From: Mugil cephalus
Taxonomy: Eukaryota > Chordata > Actinopteri > Mugiliformes > Mugilidae
Length of the DNA: 64,000 nucleotides
Assembly (NCBI RefSeq): GCF_022458985.1
Contig: NC_061781.1
Location: forward strand, 16,023,501-16,087,500
Direction of reading: 5' to 3'
A program made the translations under genes and the position numbers. The notes below the pieces were generated by a model, which was given only the letters and a program-made list of their open reading frames with translations, was not told the origin of the DNA and ran no database searches. Below are positions 45,601-61,600 of the stretch, piece by piece (the first letter of the stretch is position 1; each line of letters opens with the position of its first letter).

Positions 45601-47672
45601 TTGCTGGGGAACTGTTGGACCTGGCATTCATGTCAATGTTACTTAGAGATGTAGCACCCACCTAGACAAGACCAGTTACCCCCAACTCCCAGCAGGATGC
45701 AGCCTGACAAAAACTGTTTAGGAACAACTCCAAAAAAAACAAACAAAAAAAAAACAAGAAGAACAACACAAGGTGTTGACCTGACCTCCTGACGGATTAG
45801 ATCCCAAACTGATCCAGTATCTGTGGGATGCGCTGGAACAAAAGATACACAACAGAATGAGATGAAAAAAATAAAGAAATACATACAACCCTGCTTCAGT
45901 TTCAACTGAATTGAATTCCCGTTTTTGCTGCGATGTTTCAGCTGGGTCCCCAACATCATCAACGAGAGCCTCCTCTTCTACCTGGAGATGCAGACGGACA
46001 TCAACGACGGCAGCTTAAGGAACGTCAGGAACGCAGCTCTCATCACGTGGTTCATCATGGTGGGTCCCAAATAAAAACAAATAAATAAATAAAATCATCA
46101 GTCATCAGTCCGTGGCACCTCTCTGAACGGTCCCTCCGTGTCGCTTCCTCTTCCAGGGCATCCTGAACCCCATGCAGCCTTTCCTGAACACCCTGGCCTT
46201 TCACGGCTGGACGGGCTTCGACGTCGACCTCAGCCTGCAGCGGAGGAGGGAGCTGGCCTGGGACTCGGTTTCCACCTCGGTGCCCAACGCGGCCGGCCAT
46301 AACCCCATCGTGGGCGCCACCCTGCTCTACCAGAGCCACGTCCAGGAGGGTCAGAAAAACGGGATGGGAAACGGACAGAACCACTCGGACGCCATCAGCG
46401 TCCTCTCAGAAGGTAACTGGACTTACACCGGTAGTAACAGCTCGCCAGTTTATCAGGGCTGGTGACGCTGACTCACTACTCACCGGCATCGTATGCATGC
46501 ATGGACTGCCTCCTCTTAATGTTTCCACTCGAGACGACGGTTTTAAACCGTAAACCGTCGAGACACGATTGTATCAGGAAATTTGCTGAAGTGGCAACAA
46601 TATAGAGGCAAGGACAGAGATTTTATTTTTATTCCAGTGTCAAAGTGGACGTAACGCTTCCTCAAGTGCTACGTCTTTTTTTGATCTGTGCTGGAGAGCA
46701 GAGTCACAGACTTCCTTTAAATGATAATTAAAAACATTGCTGCTACCATTCTGACTCCGTTCCCAGTCGACGAGACAGCTCGTACACTGTGTAATTTCAT
46801 TCCGAGAGCAAAGCGGGAGCCTTTTCCTTTTAAAGTGCCGCTGTCACACAGATCTTTATTCACAGATAATGAGACGCTGAGCAGAGGAAACCTGTTAAAT
46901 ATTCCAAGGAACCACACACATCTCACCCGAACCCAGCCTAATACAATCATGCTCTGAAATTCTCATCCTTCAGATTGAGAAGTTTCAGAATCCCCTCTCG
47001 CAGCGTCCTTCTAGTGAGGTTTTGTTTGCAGATCCGTTGTATCAGACTGCATCAGTTTTAGCTAGACGATGCCCGTCACAAGGACATATAAATGGTATTT
47101 ATATCTGTCATTCGTTGATTTTTATGAAGCCTTTTGTTGTTTTGTGCATAATGTCAATCATGTACCAAGTGCAATTCACTGTTTTGTATCGTCGGTGTCT
47201 CGCACCTCGACCAGTCTTTAGAAATAAAATGAATCTTTTAAAGGATTTATGTCTTTCCATTCTTTTATAGTGTTCAGTGCTTTTTCTTTTCGGTCAGGTT
47301 TGGGAAATGTAGGCATAAAACAATATATATATATATCAATATACACTACCAGTCAAAAGTTTGTACACACCTTTTCATTGAATTGAATGAAAACTGGTAG
47401 AGTATATGTATGCGTTATAAACTCTTCTAGTTCATAACACATCCGTGTTTTACATACATCTACATATATATATATATAAAAAATATGGATGTTATAAATT
47501 AGAAGTCTCTCTTAAGCCGTTTGATGAGGTGGCATGTGCAGTAATCTCCCCTTATTTTGTCTTGCTAGGTTCAGAGTCTAGTACAGTTGAAATCCACATT
47601 TCCAGCGAGCTACGAGACTATGAGGATGTAGACGCTGACGGAGAATCCTTGGAGAACTCCGTGAGGCACTAG
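42607..47672 (+). CDS. gpr143: G-protein coupled receptor 143 (ocular albinism type 1)
   Basis: Complete coding region of nine exons: 42607-42862, 43724-43833, 44239-44333, 44628-44720, 44860-44969, 45069-45177, 45942-46059, 46157-46412 and 47569-47672. They give 416 aa against 404 in human. It starts [18 protein letters not shown], as in human GPR143. Seven transmembrane helices follow; recognisable parts include [45 protein letters not shown] and [17 protein letters not shown]. The cytoplasmic tail ends with [13 protein letters not shown]143 is an intracellular receptor of melanosomes and lysosomes in pigment cells that responds to L-DOPA and controls melanosome number and size. Both sorting motifs known from human are kept: the di-leucine in TSLLKGRQG and an aromatic-acidic pair in the tail (WD here, WE in human). 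The exon 3 donor (AG|GTCCAT) is weak but required by phase. Confidence 0.94.
45532..45843 (+). mobile_element. Tc1-type MITE, copy 4, in gpr143 intron 6
   Basis: Begins after a TA with CAGATGGGGCACAACATTAA and AAACCACTGACAGGAGAAG, the family's left terminal repeat. It ends in the transposase relic ATCTGTGGGATGCGCTGGAA. The right terminal repeat is absent, so the copy is truncated. It lies on the sense strand of gpr143, about 100 bp before exon 7. Confidence 0.75.
47223..47228 (+). other. gpr143: Intronic poly(A) signal in gpr143 intron 8
   Basis: AATAAA followed by a T-rich and GT-containing stretch (CTTTCCATTCTTTTATAGTG). If used with intron 8 retained, translation would run 17 codons past exon 8 (ending SSPVYQGW) to a stop at 46463-46465, giving a different C-terminus. 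Confidence 0.35.
47340..47403. repeat. Terminal repeat fragment of another Tc1-like family
   Basis: TACACTACCAGTCAAAAGTT followed by TGTACACACCTTTTCATTGA is the characteristic terminal sequence of a fish Tc1-like/MITE family. An inverted echo (AAAACTGGTAG) follows near 47391-47401. Only the end remains. AT microsatellite runs lie on both sides (about 47319-47336 and 47464-47478). Confidence 0.6.
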
Positions 47673-48200
47673 CCGGGCTCGTCTACGAAGCGCCTCCCTC
47701 CGCTTTGCCGCAGGACTTCGTCCTTTTAGTCACATTTTTTTTTTAGATCGTCTTGTCCTTTAGATTGTCCTGTGGAGATATTATAACCGGTCATGAGTTT
47801 TCACTAGCTGGTGTGACGGAAGCGATGAGTGTGATTCCTAATTCCAAGCTCTTTTTTTTTTTTAATTCTCTGAGCATTGTTACTCTATGGTACATTACAG
47901 ACCCCTTCACTGTACAGAGAGGCCTAAAGCTACTCTCTCCTGTAGCAGCCAGAAGAACAAACAAGACATTTTCTTATTAACATCCCACAGGCTGACATTT
48001 AAAAGGGCTTTAAGTGCTTGAGGAAACATTTCCTCTCGCAAATTTAGTGAATTGGATGCACTACTTTTTATGATATGTTATTAAGCTGCCGAGGGCCAAC
48101 AACTGAATGTAATAAGCTACCTAGTTTTGTTTCCAAATGTCCATGTATTTTTTGCACACGTTTTATTCTATATTAAATATAAAAAAAATACATCTTCTAG
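47673..48200 (+). other. gpr143: gpr143 3' untranslated region
   Basis: About 500 bp after the stop codon. The most likely poly(A) hexamer is ATTAAA at 48172-48177, so cleavage is expected near 48190-48200, shortly before the end of the convergent tbl1x transcript. Confidence 0.55.
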
Positions 48201-48249
48201 TTTTGCTTTTGAAGAAGAACAACACGCACACACTTCAAGACATGTTTTC

Positions 48250-50322
48250 TGATATCAAAATAGAGTAATTTATTTGAGACACTGAATGACTTCAACGTTT
48301 TGTCTTGGAAACAGGTGACAGCACCCTGGACCAGGGCGCAAGAGAGATAGTAGCTGTCACAGCACTTATTCCGTATTGGGCTCCTTTAGCACGCCAAGAT
48401 TGGCCAGCGACCCACAGCCCAATTCTCAGTCTGACACAGACGATAATGGCTCTCAGCAAATTAAAAAAAAAAAAAAAAAGAAAAAGAAAAAAAAAGTCCA
48501 TCGAAACACCCATTAGCATCCAACTGTGACGTTAAAGACAGAGAGAGAGAGACAAAAAATAAAACTTCGGACCTTCACTTTCAGCAAAATCTGAACACTT
48601 GTCGAAACCCACCAATACAAAAAGTGCACTTCAAGTTGCTCCGGGCAGAAGTTGACTGAAAGTGAAAGGGACCAAGAATGAAAAAAAAAGGCAAATCAAC
48701 ACGGTGGCAGGTTAAGATTGAAGATACGTTCGATCCCAGTAAGCAGAAACAGGCGGACATAACTGCACACTTATCAAGCCCAGCCCACAACACAGGCGCT
48801 TCACATCTGACCGAACCTGATCAGCTGGCGACATTAAAACCAATCCATTTATTTTATTTCAGCGACAGCAGGACTTTTGCACAAACTCCACCTTCTGGTC
48901 AAAATGTGATACATATATATATAAAAGTGTATATATATATATATATACTTTCAGTAGACTGATCAGAGCAAAGTGCCAAAGAGGAACTGTGGTAATGCTA
49001 ATCAAGCTGTAGTAACTTTCCTCGCTTAGGACTGCATGACACTCTCACAGGTAGAGGGGGGGTTGTTGGTTCTGTGTTCCACATATAAAACTAATTCAAA
49101 GCAGCACGCCAAGCGGGAGATTGGTGACTGCCAACTCCCATATTGGTGACAAGATAATTCCCTGAAGGTAATGAGGTGCAAATTTCCTCCATGGCTTTCA
49201 GTGATCAATACAAGAAAGCGAGGCTGCTCATCTGTCATTTATGACTGGAGAAAAAAAAACAAAAAAAAAAAACAAGAAGAAGCAGCGTGATGCAATGGAC
49301 ACGATCGGCCGAGTTCAGAAAGTCTATTAGAAGAAGCTGATGAGATGTGCACTTCTTTTAATAAGTGGTCTTGCATTAACAGCGAAGATCTAGCCATTAA
49401 AGAGTCCCTACAGGATGGCAATAAAGTGTACTGTATATAAACATATATACACAGTATATAAGTCTGTGTATTAATCTAATTTACATATCTTTACATTCTT
49501 TAAATTTACATCCAAAAAAAAGGGAGAAAATTCTCTTTGTAAACCACACGTTTCACATCATGTCCACAAAATTTCGGAATCTCGTGTGAATTGGGCAGGT
49601 CGTTCTGGGAGGTTGAGACCGTTTCTCGGGCAGGTTTCGCCTTTTAAATGACCCGGTGTTAGAAAATGCTGTGAGCTGAGAGCTACCTCGTTGCGGCGCA
49701 TTCGATTTCAGCAACAAGAAGAAGCGAGATGTACTCTTGAAACGAACCAGTCTCTGCTGACAGGACGGCAGCGTTTCCGCATCGATGCTACTTTCATCGC
49801 GTTGCCAGTTGTTCCTCGTGGACGTGAAGTAACATTTCCTCAGAGGAATTCTAAATCTGCCACCCATCTTTCACGATTTCACTGCCTCTCTCAGCCGCAC
49901 ACCTGCGTCTCATTAACACTTCTCTCTTTATAAAACTCGCCTCGTCTTTGTGTTTCCACCCTTTCCAACCTGATAACAGCTGGACCGGTGGCCTGTGTGG
50001 ATCGCAGCACTTCCTCATTAGAAACCTTATAATACGTGGATGCACCCAGGGAGTTGTGTCCAGTCTCGGGGATCTCTTAGCCAGCCTCCGTTGTGTCTCA
50101 AACCGGCGCATCGTAAAACACACATCAACAAACTGTAAGGTGCACTGAATTCAGTTGGTGTCCGAGCCGCTGCAGTCATCTGGTTTTTTTACTCCTGTGA
50201 GGGGGTTTGTTTCAGTTCACCTTTACAGCCCTTCTTGAGCAACGGGAGCGTGTTTGCCGACGTCAGAAGAAGGCAATTTCTGCACATTCCAGGATTCATC
50301 ATCATCAAAGTCTCCAAGTCAG
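48250..50322 (-). other. tbl1x: tbl1x 3' untranslated region
   Basis: About 2 kb of non-coding sequence after the tbl1x stop codon on the minus strand, with AATAAA (minus strand) at 48269-48274. It contains A-rich tracts (48463-48495, 49250-49274) and TA microsatellite runs (about 48914-48950 and 49435-49460). No intron or repeat insertion is obvious in it. Confidence 0.55.
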
Positions 50323-55599
<5,277 letters not shown>

Positions 55600-55647
55600 C
55601 TTAGCCCAATGAAAGGGAGGAGGCAAGTTGGAAGGCTGGGCTCACTC
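55600..55647 (-). other. tbl1x: tbl1x 5' untranslated part of the start-codon exon
   Basis: The sequence before the ATG is preceded by CTTTTAG, a good 3' splice site on the minus strand at 55648 onward. The start codon is therefore in an internal exon, and at least one non-coding exon lies upstream. Confidence 0.6.
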
Positions 55648-58600
55648 CTAAAAGACGAAAAATGGAAACCAAGGTTAACATTTCACATTAATAAATGCGT
55701 ATTCTACTGACTCGTGTGACATTCAGCAAGTAGTATTTGTAGCTGGTTCTAACAAATATGTGCAGTGTCATGTACAGACACACAAACTCCCTCTTGCTCG
55801 CCCTCTCACACACACACACAGGAAAGTCCTGACTTCCAGCTTTGTTTAACTCATGCTCAGTCTGGTCTTGCCATGTGCTGCATGATTCCTTCCTCTCATG
55901 AAGTCAGCGGTTCAGTTACTTACCCTTTAAATCCACATTTAGCACTAAATTTAAGTATTTAAAGACTCTGTTCTCTAGTGTAATGGGAGTGTCTGTATCC
56001 ATTTGGCTTTCACTATAAACTGATTGGTGCTTCCCCGTGGTGACTGAGCCAACTCTACAAGGAAAGAGCCCTGACAAGGCAGTAAGGATATTAAATGTTA
56101 GCCTCTACTGCCTGTCTAATGAATTACAAAACCAAGCAAGAGGCTAATTAATCGTAGCAGCCAGGCTAACCTTGCCTTCTGAGTTATGTTCAACAAATAG
56201 AGGTGTTTAACGGCGCTTATGTTAACATTTCAATCGAGGTTGTCTGGAAACTGAAGGGAGCTGGAGAAGCAGAAATGCAATTACGTTTTTAATCACATCA
56301 AGTTTTTGTCCTCAGGCTGATGTACACTGCAAGAATACAGTAGTGTTTTGCTTCCCACACATATGCTGTATGAGAACAGGGTAATAGAGCTGGTATAACT
56401 GTGTATACACAACTACAAACATAAAGTAAACGCATAAATGCACAGTACACACAGCAAGAAGGAGAACATCTATAAGAGGAGAACAAAGTAAATGACGAAT
56501 GAGACACATTTATAACCATTTCCTGTTCTCCCACTGGGAGGGAGGTAAGCCAACAGTCATCTTGCTAAGAATACAAAGAGAAATAAAGGGGTGGTGTCAG
56601 GTATGAATCCGGCACGGCCGTCCGACTTTCATATCAAACACCATCTAGGCCCACTCAAGATTCCCTTTGGTAGCATAGCAACAAGAGAGATCGAGCAAAA
56701 TAGAGAATGGTGTTGTCCCAATTACCAACGGGCATACGGCCAGATGGGTTGAACATGTTACTCAACATGAATTATTCACTCTTTCACCTTGGTATATTCT
56801 TTCAAATGGTGTCTACCTTTATTGCACCACCACAGACATGCTCAGGGCTGGAATTCTAACTCCCTTGTAATGGGTGCAGCCAGTTTCCTTTTCATTTCTC
56901 ACCACAAACAGAGGTATTTTCGAGTAACATTGTTGAGTTTCCTTTAAGAAAATCCTTTAACTGTCACACAAACGTTACAAAGCCTAAATAAACACCCATT
57001 CAACTCGCCGTGTCACAGATCCATTTAATCTCACGTCACCGCCAAAACAAAATCACATTACAAAAAAAAGTAAAAGCTCCTTTCTCCCGAAGACAAAACA
57101 ACACCGGGCTTGTCTACCGTAGCCATCGTAACATGTTTTGACCACAGTGAGCGTGTTTCTCTTTAGTTAATTAGCTTACATGTGGGACTAGGAAGGGCTG
57201 GCCACATCAAAGCAAGGGAGCCACTGCTCACAGGGCTGCTACAGCTACATACCAAACAACTGGAAACATAATTAACAGGAGGCCTGGAGGGGCTCAGGTC
57301 CCATCAGTGTGGGGCAGCGGCAATAATCGCTCTATCAGATGGGCCAGTGATGCCACCATCCATTACACAACTCCCGGGGCATTCAAGTCTCCCTTGGCTA
57401 ACAATGGGCCTTTCAGGATATCAGACAATGTGCTAACCTCTGCAGTGTCTCTGAGGTTTATTCACCGAAGTGATAAGTGGAGTCAAAGTCTGAGGAGATG
57501 ATTCCTCCTGACGCAGCAGCCTCCAAAACGACCACATGCTACTAGAATCGCTACATCTTTAACAAAAATGGAGTTTAAAAAAACTTAAGGTAGAAGGTGG
57601 GGCTGACTCAAACGCAACAGATATGCCGAGATGACACGGGCAAGTATCGCAGGAAGATGCAAATAATTAAAATGGCTTAGGTTTCTATAGCAATATGAAT
57701 CAAGTCACATATTGCGAAAGAGAAACACATAGCCAATAGCATGCAATATGCTTCGGCCATATATGACAACTCAGATATTCAAAGCAGCCTCGCTGCGTTG
57801 AACCCAACAAGACACCAACTCAACGCGTGTTGAATACTATCGGAGTATCTATGGAGTCTATTTTATGTTTGGTATGCACCAAGTCAATTCTGCTCCTGTT
57901 TGGTATCACTCTGTTAATTGAAAGCAAGGAAAGATATTACAACAAGCTTCTTAGACCTTGTACCTCCTCACACAGGATTACAAGAAAATGAATCAGCAAC
58001 TACATCATCAAATAAATGTTTAGGTTTTTAATTATTTGGTTTGAAATGTCTATGTTAGCTAAGCTGCTGAAGGATTAAGTTCCACAGAATGTCAACAATA
58101 GAGTTGAGCTCACTTTGTTTTTCTATGCAGATTTAGACAATATTTGCGTTGCATAATAAAAAAAAAAAGGTCACACCAAATATGCATTTCCTTTTGTCGT
58201 CCTGGAGCTGCTATAAATGTTTTTAGATGGCAACATACTAAAAATAGTACCAGTGTTTGAACGGATACGATAAAAAAGACTTAGATGTGACTCGTGGACT
58301 ATTTTTTAAGCTAGAAAAAAGCCAACTTACATCCAACAACAGAGCTAAATCAAAAGCAACTGGACTATAAGATGCTTTACGACTCATTAAAGTGTCTTTT
58401 TAGCTCTGGGGTTTTTGTCATATACCATGACCTGGATAACTGAATATCTTCAAAGGCATATAGCCAACTTATAGCTATAAATTCATGGTTTCTTAAACTG
58501 CATCACAACTTAGTGAAAAATAGAAACAACGCCACACTCAATATTATGCATATTGGAAACCGTTCTGTGGACACCGTCAAACTACATTAACACTTTTCTT

Positions 58601-61600
58601 CACCGGACATTTGCTATGAATTCATAATGGTGACACCATTACCAAAGGCAGCCTCATAACTGCAGATAAAAAAAAAGTCAATAATTAGGCATTGGTAAAT
58701 AAAACATGTACTGGGTCAATGATGAGAATCCCTCCTGGGAACACCAGGTTGATTAAGGTTAACTGTCGGGCATCGCTCTTGAGGCAGTTACTTAACAAAA
58801 ACAAGTCCACCATCTTCACAAAGCGGCAGCCACACTGAGCGAGTTATGGCCTGTTATCAAAGCCAAATGATAAAGGTCTTCACCTTGTAAAACCCTGGAA
58901 ACCCAGAGGAGTTTCAACTTTCTTTTCGAGCAAGAGCATTGCACAAATCAATGCATGTTAAGCAGATCTGTCTCCGTATACAACAGTTCACACAAAAGCA
59001 ACCCAAGGCATGCAGTTGTGTAACTACGTGAACTGTTTACTGTCAGTTCAAAGGCCACAGCAGTAACGCAGTTGAATGATTGTTGCGTATAAACTGACAC
59101 TTCAGCTCTTGACAACATGCCAGTTTCACTACGTGCTTGATTCATTCAAGGTTTACTATGAATTTCGATTCATTGAAATACACCATGTGAATGTGGAAAT
59201 ATGCAATGGTCCACTTAATCTGCCCCTGAATCAAAACTGCTATCGAAGAGCAGCCTGTCCCATGTCATATACCAACAGAAACCCTAGCCAAATATTTTAG
59301 TGTCTCAACCAGTCAGAAAGCCTTATTATAAATAGACATTAGCAACATAACTTGTCAATTCAGAGAAAAAACAAAATGCTTGGTAAAAGTGGCTTTGATG
59401 GAAGTGGAAACTGTGTCACGGTTTCCACGCTAGAAAAGAAAAGACAAAGAATCAGGAACTGAAATTCATCAGAAATTTTGTAATGCCACAGACGGCCACA
59501 GTAACTCACCACCCCTCCCTTCACAAAAAAAACAACATTTCGCTTTTTAATAAATAAACTGGAAATGCATCAAGCCGCAAGTCAGGTTGCTGCAGTGATG
59601 TAAGCACTAAGCTCAGGTTCATGACCGTTACAGTGATACAAGAGAAGGTGCAAATGGACTTTCAACAGCAAGTGTTGTGCAACCTTCTGTACATGTAGTA
59701 GAAGAATAACTGATGGGAAAACAGTTTTAGATACATCATGTGGGCAAAAGTGTTATACAATTTTTTTTTTTTTTAGTTATGGCTCCTTCTCCATTTAGAC
59801 AGAAAAGAGCACAGCCTTTAAAAAGATGACTGGTGAGAGAGGAGGCCGGTTTATAAGCACTTTGGCAAAGATCACTGTTTAAGTACTGGTGAAAATTTAA
59901 GTTTATTACAAAAACAGTTTAAATATTTAACGTTTAGTATCTTCAACACTGAGCGCTGTCAGATACCGTTTTACTAAATTCCTTGTTGAGATATTTTGGA
60001 TTTTAAACATGAGTATATGCAAGTTACTGAAAACCAGTCAAAATGATTCTTATTTAGTCATATATTATTTAATGTTTTCAGAATAAAATGCAAAATAGTA
60101 GGAGGGAAAGAGTAAACTGGTGTGGAGCTCCTCTTTGCCCTAAGGATTTTCACTGAAGCTAATGTACAGTGAAGGAGAATTCAGCCTGATCTAATCTGTC
60201 TGTCTTTAAATAGCTCCCAAAGACACAACACCGATACCCTCCATACAAACAAAGAAATGGCCACTTAACTGAAACATAAGAAAGAAATCATTTGACATTT
60301 GCTCAGCCCTGGTTAAAACAACCATGCCTCTGCAAATAATTCCTCGCACTGCAATCTGACCAGGGCTCGTATAAAACCATCCATCCACCACAAAAAAAAA
60401 AAAATCTAATAAAATGCTTTCCGAACACGAATGTTTGAATGTAAAAATAATAGAGCAAAGACAAACACACATCCAGTCATTTCCTACACATGCCGGGCTG
60501 AAAAGAATGATGTTAAAAACCTGCATACCACGGGCCCCATTTTCTCCTGAACAGTCACCTCCTGACAGATGTGCAAACAAGACCTGGAAACAGCAGCCAT
60601 TTTCTCTTGAACTGCTCTGCTGAGTAAAACCCGCCTTTGAAGCTTCTGGTTGGGCTGCAGTCTTGTGGGGGGAGGGGAGTGAGAGAAAGAAGAGTGGAGG
60701 AGGGGAATCAGAGACAGGGGGGATGGTGGAAGGGGAGCAGGGTGATAAATAATGATCCCCACACAGGTAATCACAACAACCATTTGTGCATTGTCCTTTG
60801 CCTCCCTCAGTGAGTCACTAAGTGACAGCCAATGTAGTTCGGCAAACGGTGGAGGATGGTAGCCTTTAGTCTCTAGGGGAAACACTTCTCCCACGCTTCC
60901 TATGGGCGGCAATACTTTCAATTTTTACTAGGGTTGGCCGACCGTGTGCCAAGTGAGACAACAGTCTGCAGGTTTTTTTCATTCCACCCAAAGACTCCAC
61001 CCACAGATTAAGACGCCTTTAGAGGAAAATAACTCAGACATAAAATTACCTACTGAGGAAATCAGTTGGAATGAAAACCCACAGGCTGTCGGCTCTCAAG
61101 GCACATGGTCGGCCAGACCTATAACCAGGCCGAGCCTGCCGGGTGTTTCAACAGTTAACAAAGGAAAAAGGTCATCAAGGTAACATATTCGTGAGGAAAT
61201 ACAGCGCTACTGCAGCGTCTCAAATCGTGCCCCGATCCCATTATCCTCACAGATATTTCTATTAGCCAAACCTTTTGATATACCCCTTGATGTATGAGTG
61301 TGGGGTGCACATTTTCTCTAGTATAGATTTACAAGTGCACAGCCACTAGCAAGTACGCCTTTCATCTGTTTTCCCTGGGAAATAAATGGGGGATGGTGAC
61401 AGCATGCAAGAATCACTGAAGGTTTCATCATGATCGTTTCCAATTGGGAGTGCCAGGACCTAAGATCCACCCTAATGCTCAACTCGTTAACATCAGATAA
61501 ATATGACAACTCCCACTTGGCCATTGGTGCCATTTAATATTCTCCAGAGAAGCCAAAGGACAGCAGCAGTCAAGTATTGTTCATAGAGGGGAACTCCCAA

